This document shows positions 50,713-59,998 of a stretch of 64,000 bases of DNA, one piece after another. Made by a program: the position numbers and the translations under genes. Numbering within the stretch: position 1 is the first letter of the stretch; every line of letters begins with the position of its first letter. Under the pieces are notes generated by a model. It did not search any database. It was given only the letters and a program-made list of their open reading frames with translations, and was not told where the DNA came from. This DNA comes from Streptomyces sp. CBMA152 (lineage in GTDB: Bacteria; Actinomycetota; Actinomycetes; Streptomycetales; Streptomycetaceae): positions 698,014 through 762,013 of the forward strand of contig NZ_MECJ01000033.1 in assembly GCF_014596475.1 (NCBI RefSeq), written 5' to 3'.

Positions 50713-52167
50713 TTACGAGCGCTTCGCGAACGCCTTGTTGTCGGGGTTGCGCGCCTTGAGCACCAGGTACGAGACGCCCAGGATCAGGCCCCACAGCGGG
50801 GCGCAGTACAGCGAGACCCGGGAGTCCTTGTCGATGCCCATCATCACGATGACCATGAAGATGAAGATCAGCGCGAACCAGCTGGTGTACGGGGCACCGG
50901 GGGCGCGGAAGGTGGACTGGGGCAGCTCGCCGCGGTCGGCCTTGGCGCGGTAGCGGATCTGGCAGACCAGGATCATGATCCAGGCCCACATGCCGGAGAT
51001 GGTGGCGAAGGAGACGACGTAGTCGAACGCCTTGCCCGGCGCCTTGTAGTTGATCCAGACGCCGACCAGCATCAGCGCGGCCGAGACCGTGGTGCCGACC
51101 AGCGGGGTGCCGCTCTTGGTGAGCTTGGTGAAGAACTTCGGGCCCTGCCCGTTGAGCGCGAGGTCGCGCAGCATACGGCCGGTGGAGTACATGCCCGAGT
51201 TGCAGGAGGACAGGGCGGCGGTCAGGACGACGAAGTTGACGATCGCGGCGCCGACGCCGAGGCCCATCTTCTCGAAGGCCGCGACGAAGGGGCTGACGCC
51301 CGGCTTGAACTCGTGCCACGGGACGACCGAGAGGATCATGATCAGGGCGCCGATGTAGAAGACGGCGATACGCCACGGCACGGTGTTGATGGCCTTGGGG
51401 AGCGTCTTCTCGGGGTCCTTGGACTCGCCCGCGGTCACACCGACCAGCTCGACGGCGAGGAAGGCGAACATCACGATCTGCAGGGTCATCAGCGTGCCGC
51501 CGATGCCCTTGGGGAAGAAGCCGCCGTCGTTCCAGAGGTTGGAGACGGTGGCGGTGTCGGCCGCGTCCGAGAAGCCGACGGTGAGGATGCCGGCGCAGAT
51601 CAGGATCATGCCGACGATGGCCGTGACCTTGACCATCGAGAACCAGAACTCCAGCTCGCCGAAGAGCTTCACGGAGATGAGGTTCACGGCGTACAGGATC
51701 AGCGTGAAGACCAGCGCGTACAGCCATTGCGGGACGTCGTTGTGCGTCCAGAAGGCCATGTACTGGGCGGCCGCGGTGACCTCGGTGATGCCGGTGACGA
51801 CCCAGAAGAGCCAGTACGTCCAGCCGGTGACGTAGCCCCAGAACGGGCCGACGAACTCACGGGCGTACTCCGAGAAGGAGCCCGAGACCGGGCGGTACAT
51901 CAGCAGCTCGCCGAGCGCGCGCATGATGAAGAAGATGACCAGGCCCGCGATGGCGTAGGCCAGGATCAGGCTGGGGCCGGCCTTCGAGATGGCCTTGCCC
52001 GCGCCGAGGAAGAGCCCGGTGCCGATGGCTCCGCCGATCGCGATCATCTGGATCTGGCGGGCCCCGAGGCCCCGCTGGTATCCCTCGCCCTCGGCGGCGT
52101 CGTGGGCGGTCCCCACGGCCTCATTGCCGGAGCGGTCGTCCTGCTTGTCGACCTGCACTGAGGTCAT
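50713..52167 (-). CDS. APC-family amino acid permease
   Basis: The 484-residue transporter has twelve helices, IGGAIGTGLFLG in helix 1 (family substrate loop), VSGSFSEYAREF, and typical C-terminal helices. The ATG at 52167 follows GGAG and AAAGG. It may import an amino acid connected to the neighbouring cysteine genes, but specificity is not visible. It ends in a strong terminator. Confidence 0.92.
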   Translation of the reverse strand: MTSVQVDKQDDRSGNEAVGTAHDAAEGEGYQRGLGARQIQMIAIGGAIGTGLFLGAGKAISKAGPSLILAYAIAGLVIFFIMRALGELLMYRPVSGSFSEYAREFVGPFWGYVTGWTYWLFWVVTGITEVTAAAQYMAFWTHNDVPQWLYALVFTLILYAVNLISVKLFGELEFWFSMVKVTAIVGMILICAGILTVGFSDAADTATVSNLWNDGGFFPKGIGGTLMTLQIVMFAFLAVELVGVTAGESKDPEKTLPKAINTVPWRIAVFYIGALIMILSVVPWHEFKPGVSPFVAAFEKMGLGVGAAIVNFVVLTAALSSCNSGMYSTGRMLRDLALNGQGPKFFTKLTKSGTPLVGTTVSAALMLVGVWINYKAPGKAFDYVVSFATISGMWAWIMILVCQIRYRAKADRGELPQSTFRAPGAPYTSWFALIFIFMVIVMMGIDKDSRVSLYCAPLWGLILGVSYLVLKARNPDNKAFAKRS

Positions 52168-52517
52168 GGTGGTGCGCCTTTCTCCATGCTGACCCGCCCG
52201 CTTCGGTGGTCGAAGCCGCGGATCAGGTCCTGATCCCCCCGGATGTGGATGGAGTGCCACCGGCGATCAGCCGGTCGAAGCGCCCCCGGGGACATGGGTG
52301 GCGTCCCTGGGTGGTCGTGAAGATTTATCACGGCTTTACCGATGATCCACAGACGGGGTTGTGGCGCACGCCACACGAAGAACCGGACAAAGGGCGCACC
52401 GATACGCAAACTATGGCGTTGCGGTAATCGGATCGTTATGCGGATTTGAGCGTCCGCTGAGCGAACAGGAGGAAAACAGCCGCCGTCGGCCATCCCCCGG
52501 GTGACCCTTCAGGCCAT
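52168..52517 (-). promoter_or_regulatory. Long leader region of the permease gene
   Basis: About 350 bp without a gene. It holds the perfect palindrome GTGGCGCACGCCAC (52361-52374). No clear riboswitch fold was recognised, and no -10/-35 pair convinced me. A repressor site near the promoter is the simplest reading. Confidence 0.5.
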
Positions 52518-53099
52518 TCAGGCCATCAGCGTCTCGACGAGCGTCTCCTGGAGGCCGCCGAGCCAGAGGTAGGCCATGACCATCGGCTTGCGCGGATCCT
52601 CGTCCGGCAGCCGGTAGAGCTCGCCGCCCTCGTCCTCGTCGGTGACGTCGAGGCGCGTGCCGATCGTGAGGCGCAGGTCGTTGAGCGCGCCGAGCCACCG
52701 CTTCGCGTCGTCGGCGGAGAGCTTGAGGACCGCGCCGCCGTCGCCCTTGGGCGTCAGCGAGTCCAGGGCGCGGACGACCGCGAGGGCGTCGTCGCGCTTG
52801 CGGGCACGCAGGTCCTTCTCGGTGAACCGTCTGAACTCGGCGGCGGATTCGCGCAGTTCATCGCTCTCACCCCGGTCGTACGCGTCCGGGAAGAGCCGGG
52901 CGAGCGCCGGGTCGGCGGGCGGTTCGCTGGGGCCCTCGGAGAAGAGCGCGGCCAGCGGGTCCTCGCCCTCGACCGGCTCGTCACCGGGGCCGATGAGTTC
53001 CAGGAGCTGTACGGAAAGGGAGCGCAGGATGGCGATCTCGACCTCGTCCAGGGCGACGGCCGCGCCGCCGCCGGGGACCGCCTCGAAGAGGCCGGCCAT
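52518..53099 (-). CDS. DUF2017 protein
   Basis: The 193-residue protein begins with LFEAVPGGGAAVALDEVEI and is Asp/Glu-rich, with the end block YLWLGGLQETLVETLMA, typical of DUF2017. It is translationally coupled to clpS (ATGA overlap). The pair is conserved next to pncB in actinobacteria. A role in protein degradation together with ClpS is an inference. Confidence 0.9.
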   Translation of the reverse strand: MAGLFEAVPGGGAAVALDEVEIAILRSLSVQLLELIGPGDEPVEGEDPLAALFSEGPSEPPADPALARLFPDAYDRGESDELRESAAEFRRFTEKDLRARKRDDALAVVRALDSLTPKGDGGAVLKLSADDAKRWLGALNDLRLTIGTRLDVTDEDEGGELYRLPDEDPRKPMVMAYLWLGGLQETLVETLMA

Positions 53100-53404
53100 C
53101 AGTTGCGGTCCTGCGTGAGCGTCGCCCACAGCCCGTAGCCGTGCATGGCCTGCACGTCGCGCTCCATCTCCTCGCGGCTGCCGCTGGAGACCACGGCCCT
53201 GCCCTTGTGGTGCACGTCGAGCATCAGCTTGCGGGCCTTGTCCTTGGGATAGCCGAAGTACGACTGGAAGACGTACTGCACGTAGCTCATGAGATTGACC
53301 GGGTCGTTGTGGACGAGCGTCACCCAGGGCACATCGGGTTCGGGGACGGCGAAGGTCTCCTCCGCCGACTCGGGCCGTTCGATCTCTACAGGAGCCACAC
53401 TCAC
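53099..53404 (-). CDS. clpS: ClpS adaptor of the Clp protease
   Basis: The 101-residue adaptor has the N-degron pocket blocks VTLVHNDPVNLMSYV and KLMLDVHHKGRAVV, ending LWATLTQDRN. It delivers N-end-rule proteins to ClpAP/ClpCP. It is divergent from pncB and precedes DUF2017. Confidence 0.95.
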   Translation of the reverse strand: MSVAPVEIERPESAEETFAVPEPDVPWVTLVHNDPVNLMSYVQYVFQSYFGYPKDKARKLMLDVHHKGRAVVSSGSREEMERDVQAMHGYGLWATLTQDRN

Positions 53405-53493
53405 TTACCTAATGCTGCCACCTCGATGTCGCAGTCGCACAAACGGGCCCCGGAAATCGTCACTCTGACGTTAAAGGAGTAGCATCCCTTGCC

Positions 53494-54822
53494 ATGAACA
53501 CTGCGGACCTCGGGTTGCCGGTGGACGTGCCGTCGACCGCCCTCTTCACGGACCAGTACGAGCTGACGATGCTCCAGGCGGCGCTGCGCGGCGGTACCGC
53601 CGACCGGCGCTCCGTCTTCGAGGTCTTCACCCGGCGGCTGCCGGACGGCCGCCGCTACGGCGTGGTCGCGGGCACCGGGCGGGTCCTCGACGCCGTCGAG
53701 AACTTCCGCTTCGACGCCGCCGTGCTCGGCTTCCTGCGCGAGCGCGGCATCGTCGACGAGCCGACCCTCGAATGGCTCGCCTCCTACCGCTTCTCCGGCG
53801 ACATCTGGGGCTACCCCGAGGGCGAGGTCTACTTCCCGGGCTCGCCGATCCTGCGGGTCGAGGGCTCGTTCGCGGAGTGCGTGCTGCTGGAGACCGTGAT
53901 CCTCTCCATCCTCAACCACGACTCGGCGATCGCCGCCGCGGCCTCGCGGATGTCGGCCGCGGCGGCCGGGCGCCCGCTGATCGAGATGGGCGCCCGGCGC
54001 ACCCACGAGCTGGCGGCGGTCGCGTCCGCGCGGGCCGCGTACGTCGGCGGCTTCACCACCACCTCGGACCTGGCGGCCGGGTTCCGTTACGGCATCCCGA
54101 CCGTCGGCACCAGTGCGCACGCCTTCACCCTGCTCCACGACAGCGAGCGGGACGCCTTCCGGGCCCAGGTGGACTCGCTCGGCCGGGGCACGACCCTGCT
54201 GGTGGACACCTACGACGTGGCCGAGGCGGTCCGTACCGCCGTCGACATCACCGGTCCCGAGCTCGGCGCGGTCCGGATCGACTCCGGCGACCTGCTGCTC
54301 GTCGCCCACCGGGTGCGCCAGCAGCTCGACGAGCTCGGCGCCACCAAGACGAAGATCGTGGTGACGTCCGACCTGGACGAGTACGCCATCGCCTCGCTCG
54401 CGGCCGCGCCCGTCGACGCGTACGGCGTCGGCACCCAGCTCGTCACCGGCAGCGGGCACCCCACCTGCTCCATGGTCTACAAGCTGGTCGCCCGCGCCCA
54501 GAGCGCGGACCCGAAGGCCCCGCTGGTGCCGGTGGCGAAGAAGTCGACGGGCGGCAAGACGTCGATCGGCGGCCGCAAGTGGGCCGCGCGGCGCGCCGAC
54601 GCGGACGGGGTCGCCGAGGCCGAGGTCATCGGCGTCGGGCCGGTCCCGGCGGAGCTCGCCGACCGGCAGCTGCTCGTCGAGCTGGTCAAGGGCGGCGAGG
54701 TGGTGGCCCGCGAGCCGTTGGACGCCGCCCGCGAGCGGCACATCGCGGCGCGCGGCGCGCTGCCGATGTCCGCGATCCAGCTGTCGCGGGGGGAAGCTGT
54801 GATTCCGACGGAGTACGCGTGA
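53494..54822 (+). CDS. pncB: Nicotinate phosphoribosyltransferase
   Basis: The 442-residue enzyme has the N-terminal FTDQYELTMLQAAL, EMGARRTHELAA, TSAHAF (phosphohistidine site region) and IDSGDLLLVA, all family marks. It converts nicotinate to nicotinate mononucleotide. ATG with AAAGGAG upstream. pncA follows on the same strand, so both feed NAD salvage. Confidence 0.95.
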   Translation: MNTADLGLPVDVPSTALFTDQYELTMLQAALRGGTADRRSVFEVFTRRLPDGRRYGVVAGTGRVLDAVENFRFDAAVLGFLRERGIVDEPTLEWLASYRFSGDIWGYPEGEVYFPGSPILRVEGSFAECVLLETVILSILNHDSAIAAAASRMSAAAAGRPLIEMGARRTHELAAVASARAAYVGGFTTTSDLAAGFRYGIPTVGTSAHAFTLLHDSERDAFRAQVDSLGRGTTLLVDTYDVAEAVRTAVDITGPELGAVRIDSGDLLLVAHRVRQQLDELGATKTKIVVTSDLDEYAIASLAAAPVDAYGVGTQLVTGSGHPTCSMVYKLVARAQSADPKAPLVPVAKKSTGGKTSIGGRKWAARRADADGVAEAEVIGVGPVPAELADRQLLVELVKGGEVVAREPLDAARERHIAARGALPMSAIQLSRGEAVIPTEYA

Positions 54823-54926
54823 CGCCTCGTACTCGGGCCGCCTTTGCACCCCAATTGCCCCCTGCCGTACCGGGGGCGGAGTCTCTACGCTCGTAGAACA
54901 GCCACCTTGACCGAAGGACAGCCGAC

Positions 54927-55514
54927 ATGCACCGCGCGTTGATCGTCGTAGATGTTCAGAACGACTTCTGCGAGGGCGGCAGCCTCGCGGTCACCGGTGG
55001 CTCCGACGTGGCCGCCGCCGTCACCGACCTGATCGGCCAGGCGGCCGGGTCCGTCTACCGCCATGTGGTGGCGACCCGCGATCACCATGTCTCGCCGGGC
55101 GGCCACTTCTCGGCGCACCCGGACTACGTCGACTCCTGGCCCGCGCACTGCGTGGCCGGGACGGAGGGGGTGGGCTTCCACCCGAACTTCGCCCCGGCCG
55201 TCGCCTGCGGGGCGATCGACGCGGTCTTCGACAAGGGGGCGTACGCGGCGGCGTACAGCGGGTTCGAGGGGCGGGACGAGAACGGGGTTCCGCTGGCGGA
55301 CTGGTTGCGTGCGCGGTCGGTGACCGAGGTGGATGTGGTCGGGATCGCCACCGATCACTGTGTGCGAGCGACTGCGCTGGATGCGGTGCATGAGGGGTTT
55401 GCGACCCATGTGCTGCTCGACCTCACGGCCGGGGTCGCCGAGGCGACGACTGAGCGGGCCATCGAGGAGATGCGGGCCGCTGGCGCGGAGCTGTCGGGTA
55501 AGCCTGTGTCTTGA
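54927..55514 (+). CDS. pncA: Nicotinamidase
   Basis: The 195-residue hydrolase has the Asp in VDVQNDF, Lys in VFDKGAY, catalytic Cys in IATDHCVRAT and metal-binding His in HHVSPGGHF. It makes nicotinate for PncB. It is co-directional with pncB about 100 bp upstream. Confidence 0.95.
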   Translation: MHRALIVVDVQNDFCEGGSLAVTGGSDVAAAVTDLIGQAAGSVYRHVVATRDHHVSPGGHFSAHPDYVDSWPAHCVAGTEGVGFHPNFAPAVACGAIDAVFDKGAYAAAYSGFEGRDENGVPLADWLRARSVTEVDVVGIATDHCVRATALDAVHEGFATHVLLDLTAGVAEATTERAIEEMRAAGAELSGKPVS

Positions 55515-55534
55515 CCCGTCGCGTCGTGTTTCGG

Positions 55535-55577
55535 CTGCGGGCTGTCGTCGGCTGGTCGCGCAGTTCCCCGCGCCCCT
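55535..55577 (-). repeat. 43-bp dispersed intergenic repeat, copy 11
   Basis: The core lies on the minus strand between the convergent ends of pncA and a small unknown gene and is followed by a CGCCCTCCGGGCG hairpin. Confidence 0.85.
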
Positions 55578-55616
55578 TAGAAGCGCCCTCCGGGCGCATC
55601 CCAAGGGCGCAGCCCG

Positions 55617-55922
55617 TCACGGGCGCAGCAGCGCCCTTATCGGGTGCCACAGCTCGTCCGCCTCGTCCTGGGGGGCCGTGCGCCACAGGAGGCCGTCCGG
55701 GTGGTGCAGGACCGCGGTGATCTCGTCCGGGGTCGGTGGTTCGGTGTTGCCGCGCAGATAGACCGCGCGCAGGCCCAGGTTCCGCAGCCTGGTCAGGGCG
55801 CGGGCCCGGTTGGCCGCATGGACGAGGACGCGCACCTTGCGGCCGTCTCCGGCCGGGGACGGCAAAGTGAGCGCGACGATGACGCTGCCGTTGGGCAGCT
55901 TGCTGAAACCTCCGCCAGGCAT
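55617..55922 (-). CDS. Small protein of unknown function
   Basis: The 101-residue protein begins FSKLPNGSVIVALTLPSP and holds VHAANRARALTRLRNLGL, then TPDEITAVLHHPDGLLWR. The ATG at 55922 has GGGGGAG upstream, supporting the start. It resembles short helical proteins of Streptomyces without a named domain. It is convergent with pncA. Confidence 0.75.
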   Translation of the reverse strand: MPGGGFSKLPNGSVIVALTLPSPAGDGRKVRVLVHAANRARALTRLRNLGLRAVYLRGNTEPPTPDEITAVLHHPDGLLWRTAPQDEADELWHPIRALLRP

Positions 55923-55983
55923 GGCGTACCGCTCCCCCGTGAGACGTCGTGTCAATAAGGACTGGTAAGACGCACCTAAACAC

Positions 55984-56019
55984 GATCGGCCGCCGCCCGC
56001 TAGAGGGCGACGGCCGATC
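55984..56019. terminator. Terminator after the M6 protease gene
   Basis: About 15-bp stem GATCGGCCG-CCGCCC against GGGCG-CGGCCGATC with one mismatch, after the protease stop. Confidence 0.75.
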
Positions 56020-56044
56020 ATGGTTTGACCTGCGGTTTTTAAAA

Positions 56045-58453
56045 CTACTTGGTCGACGGACCGACCTTCACGGTGATCGTCGAGCCGTCCTTGGGCTGCT
56101 GGACGATCGTGATCCGGGTGTTGGTGTCAGGAACCTTCACGCTTCCCGTGGGGTTCTCCGCGTACCAGTAGGTGCCCCGGTGGTCGTCGAACATCGGCAC
56201 GCCCGGCTGCGAGCGGACCGTGGTCGCCACGTCCGCCTTGTGCAGGGTGAGCGCCTGCGTCGGGTACCAGCTGAACGCCGCGTCGAACGGCGTGATCTTG
56301 TTGCGCATCAGCGTGCCGTCGGCCCACTTCAGCGGCTTGGCATGGGCGTCGATCGGCAGGATCTGGCCCGCGCCCGGGTGGGCCGAGACGTTGTTGTCCT
56401 TCTGGGAGAGGTCCCAGAGCCACAGGACAAGACCGGGCTGGTACGCGTAGTGCTCGACCCAGCTCGGACGGGACTTCGCGAAGCCGAAGTTGTACGGGCC
56501 GACCTTCAGCGTGGTGTCGGACGACACGTACTGGCGGTTCTCGGCGATGTAGTACTGCGGGTAGTCCTTGGTGAACGACTCGCCGATGCGGGAGAAGTTC
56601 TTCGAGGTCCAGCCGTTGTCGTCGCCCTCGGCGCCGTCGGTGAAGAGCGCGGTGCCGTCCGCCGTCACGGAGATGGCGTCGGCCGTGAAGCCCTTGCCGC
56701 CCGCGCCGCCGTCCGTCTGGTAGCGGAACCGGATGTCGATCTTCTTGCCCGCGTAGGCGTCCAGCGGGTACGAGAGCTTCTTGTACGTGCCCGAGGCGTC
56801 GGTCAGGGCCGGCTTGTCGCTGCCGTCACGGGTGATCGCCTGGCCGTCGGCGGTGCCGTCGAGCGCGGTCCAGGTGGCGCCGCCGTCCGTGGAGGCCTCC
56901 GCGTACGCGAAGTCGTAGTCCTTCTCGATGTCCCACCAGCCCGAAAGGTCCAGGGACGCCTTGGACTTGCCGGTCAGGTCGACCGAGCGGGTCAGGGTGT
57001 TGTTGAGGTTGTCGCCCATCCCGCTCCACCACTGCTTCGTGCCCTCGACGGGCTTCACGACAGTGGTGGTGACCGGCTTCTGCGGCAGCTCGACCACGAG
57101 CGCCTGCTTGTTGTCGGTGTTGTACTCCGAGACACCGAGCTTGACCGTCGAGTTCGTCGCGGCCTTGGCCTTGGCGTAGTCGAGCCAGCCGAGCTGGAGC
57201 TTGTCCCAGGCGGTCATGTCGCCCGGCAGGTCGCCTATCGAGTCCTTGCCGCTGCCGAGCCAGGAGCCGGCCGACATCAGGGACCAGAAACCGACCGAGT
57301 TCTCGGCGGTGTTGGTGGTGTCGTAGAGGTCCGGCAGACCGAGGTCGTGGCCGTACTCGTGGGCGAAGACGCCGAGGCCGCCGTTCTCCGGCTGCATCGT
57401 GTAGTCGCCGACCCAGATGCCGGTGTCACCGATCTCCGTGCCGCCGGCCTTGTTGTCGGCCGGGCCCGTCTTGCCCGCGTCCGTGCCGTACGCGTAACCG
57501 CGGTGCGCCCACAGGGCGTCGGTCTTCTGCGCGCCGCCGCCGGCCGACTCGTCCTCGCCCGCGTGGACGATCTGGAAGTGGTCGATGTAGCCGTCGGGCT
57601 CGTTGAAGTTGCCGTTGTGGTTGTAGTCGTTGCGGTCCCACTGGTCGTACTGGGACAGCGTCGCCTTGATCTGCTCGGCGGTCTGGCCCTTGGCCTTCTG
57701 GTCGGCGACCCAGGCGTTGACGCCGTCGCGGACCAGGTCCATCACGTTGGAGCAGTTGGACTGGCCGCAGTAGTTCGAGCCGTAGCGGGCCTCGTTCCAC
57801 GGGACCCGGACCCAGTCGGTGACCTGGCCGTCGACGGAGTAACGCCCCGAGGACGTCTTCTCGTAGTACGTCTTCAGCGAGTGCTTCTCGGTGCCGTCGG
57901 CGTTCTTGCCGGTGCCGAAGTACAGGTCCTGGAAGTGCTGGCGGCTGTAGTCCTTCTGCCAGGCCGTGGAGTTGTCCTTGGTGCGGTCCGGCTGGGCGAT
58001 CGTGTTGTGCGCCGGGCCGGGGGTGCCGCCGTACTTGACGACCGGGGGCTTGGGGCCGGTCGGGCCGTCGGGGTCGTACATCGTGGTGTTGTCGACCTTG
58101 TCGCCGAAGTCCACCAGGATCGTGAAGATCTTGTCGGTGCGCTGGCGGCCGAGCTCCACGTACTTCTTGTCGTCGAGCTGGACGACCTTGGAGGCGCCGC
58201 GCTGCTGCACCTTCTTCTCGCCCGAGATGACCTTCTCCAGGGCGACCTGGCGCTGCTGCTCAAGCTCCTTGGTGAACGGGCCCGGCATGTTGTCGACGTG
58301 CTTCACGGCAGGGGTGCCGGGGTCCTGGCGCTGCACGGCTGCCGGGGCCTTCACGTCGGCCTGGGCGGTGGCGAACGCCGAGCCCACGGCGCCGGTCGTG
58401 GCTATCGCCACGAGCACGGCGGCAGCCCTGACGGCCCGTCTGTTGCTGGTCAC
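56045..58453 (-). CDS. Secreted M6-family metalloprotease (immune inhibitor A-like)
   Basis: The 802-residue secreted protease has a signal peptide (AAAVLVAIATTGAV, cleaved near residue 30), then propeptide and M6 catalytic region with HEYGHDLG (His365, Glu366, His369), and C-terminal beta domains with KWADGTL and the WYAENPTGS end. The GTG start has GGAGG ten bases upstream. It would act outside the cell on proteins. The gene is single, with its own terminator. Confidence 0.93.
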   Translation of the reverse strand: MTSNRRAVRAAAVLVAIATTGAVGSAFATAQADVKAPAAVQRQDPGTPAVKHVDNMPGPFTKELEQQRQVALEKVISGEKKVQQRGASKVVQLDDKKYVELGRQRTDKIFTILVDFGDKVDNTTMYDPDGPTGPKPPVVKYGGTPGPAHNTIAQPDRTKDNSTAWQKDYSRQHFQDLYFGTGKNADGTEKHSLKTYYEKTSSGRYSVDGQVTDWVRVPWNEARYGSNYCGQSNCSNVMDLVRDGVNAWVADQKAKGQTAEQIKATLSQYDQWDRNDYNHNGNFNEPDGYIDHFQIVHAGEDESAGGGAQKTDALWAHRGYAYGTDAGKTGPADNKAGGTEIGDTGIWVGDYTMQPENGGLGVFAHEYGHDLGLPDLYDTTNTAENSVGFWSLMSAGSWLGSGKDSIGDLPGDMTAWDKLQLGWLDYAKAKAATNSTVKLGVSEYNTDNKQALVVELPQKPVTTTVVKPVEGTKQWWSGMGDNLNNTLTRSVDLTGKSKASLDLSGWWDIEKDYDFAYAEASTDGGATWTALDGTADGQAITRDGSDKPALTDASGTYKKLSYPLDAYAGKKIDIRFRYQTDGGAGGKGFTADAISVTADGTALFTDGAEGDDNGWTSKNFSRIGESFTKDYPQYYIAENRQYVSSDTTLKVGPYNFGFAKSRPSWVEHYAYQPGLVLWLWDLSQKDNNVSAHPGAGQILPIDAHAKPLKWADGTLMRNKITPFDAAFSWYPTQALTLHKADVATTVRSQPGVPMFDDHRGTYWYAENPTGSVKVPDTNTRITIVQQPKDGSTITVKVGPSTK

Positions 58454-58856
58454 TTGATGATGTCCTCCCCCGCGGCCGCAAGCACGGACCGGGGGGTGAG
58501 GGGTCAGGTCTCCGGTGCGCGGCACGCGTCTCAAGTGACGACATTGGACCGGAGTTGCCAAAGAAAAGACAGATCTTGACTTGCGTTGGGTAATTACATT
58601 ATGCAGACGGGTAGTTCCGGTATCCGAACGCTTCCGATGTGCTACCCAACCCCGACAACTGATGCGCCTGTCTCACCAGTCGGACCGGCCGAATGACTCC
58701 GTGCGCCCCCTGTGCACCGGCACCGTGGGTTAGGTCACGCTTACCAACGGTTCCGTCAGGGCAAGGTCCGACGTAGAGTCGCTTGACAGTGCGATCCGGT
58801 TGCCCGGTCGAGAGACCCGCCCCATCCGATGCCTTCCCCCGAGGACGGATACCGCC
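58454..58856. promoter_or_regulatory. Divergent promoter region of protease and small membrane gene
   Basis: 403 bp. Minus side: an AT-rich stretch (CATAATGTAATTAC) suits a -10 for the protease, beside the inverted repeat GGGTAG...CTACCC (58609-58647). Plus side: TTCCGT and TAGAGT (58751, 58774) spaced by 17. No other gene was seen. Confidence 0.55.
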
Positions 58857-59120
58857 ATGCCGCGTCCGACTGCAGCACAGCTCGCCTACGGTTCGGCCAC
58901 CGTCGTGTTCTCGACCGTGGCCATGATTCTGCTCTCCCAGACCGACTCGGGTGTCGGCGTGGGCGTGATAGTGCTCGCGGCGCTGCTGCTCGGGCTCCTG
59001 GTCGCCGTGACGGTACCCATCCCGAAAGCGGCGCGCACGGTTCGTATGAACCGCGCCGCCGCCGTGGGTGAGCGCGCCGAGCCGGGGGTGCGGGTGCCGG
59101 CCGACTCCGTACGAAGCTGA
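58857..59120 (+). CDS. Small two-helix membrane protein
   Basis: The 87-residue protein has two hydrophobic helices (about 8-24 and 32-52) and a basic C-terminus. ATG preceded by GAGGACGG. It is convergent with an RDD gene. No family was recognised. Confidence 0.75.
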   Translation: MPRPTAAQLAYGSATVVFSTVAMILLSQTDSGVGVGVIVLAALLLGLLVAVTVPIPKAARTVRMNRAAAVGERAEPGVRVPADSVRS

Positions 59121-59146
59121 GGTCGGCGGGTCCTACGGGACCGGCG

Positions 59147-59923
59147 TCAGTGGGCTGTTGAGACCACCACCGTCTTCCCGGCCTTGTCGTGCAGGCCCTG
59201 TTTGTAGGGCTTGTCGGTGAGGATCGTGATGATGAGGATGACCTGCCACAGACACGGGCAGCACAGCAGCGCCGGTACCCAGAGCACGGCGGTGCGCGCC
59301 AGAGCGGCGCTCGTGGTGGGCACACTGCCGTCGTTGAGCATCGCGACCCGCAGGTTCAGCAGCTTCTTGCCGACGGTCTGGCCGTCCCGCTTCAGCATCA
59401 GGGTGTCGTAGCCGAGGTAGACCACGATCCCGATCAGGGTCCACGCCAGACCACTGCCGGTGTACGCCTTGGAGACCACGTCGGACGTGCTGTCGCCGCT
59501 CTTCGACTCGTACATGTACCGGCCGGAGGTCGCCCACTCCAGCAGGCCGAGCGGGATCGCCACGATCAGGGCGTCGATGATGCGGGCGAGCAGGCGCCGC
59601 CCGAAGTCGGCGAGCGGGGGCATCCCGCTGAGCGGGTCGGGAGCGCCGTACTGGTTCCCGCCGCCGTACGCGTCGTACGGGGGCGGGGTGCTGCCATAGG
59701 GCGAACCGGGGGGTGGCGTGCCGTACGGGCCGCCGGGGGGAGGGTTTCCGTACGGGCCGCCGCCGGGGGGAGGGGCGCCGCTGCCCGGAGGTGGGGTACC
59801 GCCTCCGGGCGGGGTGCCGCCGGGAGGCATCCCTCCGCCGCCGCCGGGCGGAGTGGGCTCCGATGGCTTCTTGAGGAACGGGTCGTCCTCGGGCGGCTGG
59901 CCGGGCGGCGGTTCGTTGCTCAT
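59147..59923 (-). CDS. RDD-family membrane protein with Pro/Gly-rich N-terminus
   Basis: The 258-residue protein has a long low-complexity Pro/Gly start (PPGGTPPGG-type, about 25-100) then an RDD domain with FGRRLLARIIDAL, three to four helices and VGKKLLNLR. RDD proteins may transport ions or small molecules. It is downstream of a second RDD gene on the same strand. Confidence 0.88.
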   Translation of the reverse strand: MSNEPPPGQPPEDDPFLKKPSEPTPPGGGGGMPPGGTPPGGGTPPPGSGAPPPGGGPYGNPPPGGPYGTPPPGSPYGSTPPPYDAYGGGNQYGAPDPLSGMPPLADFGRRLLARIIDALIVAIPLGLLEWATSGRYMYESKSGDSTSDVVSKAYTGSGLAWTLIGIVVYLGYDTLMLKRDGQTVGKKLLNLRVAMLNDGSVPTTSAALARTAVLWVPALLCCPCLWQVILIITILTDKPYKQGLHDKAGKTVVVSTAH

Positions 59924-59998
59924 GTCCGCAGTGCACCGCGAGGGGTGGGGGTCCCGCAACGGTACGGGGCCCGTTCGGGTGTCGCCCGTCAGCCGGTC

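Noticed and set aside
55949..58579. 876-codon plus-strand frame opposite the M6 protease
   Set aside because: Val/Arg-rich shadow. The minus strand has a signal peptide and HEYGHDLG.
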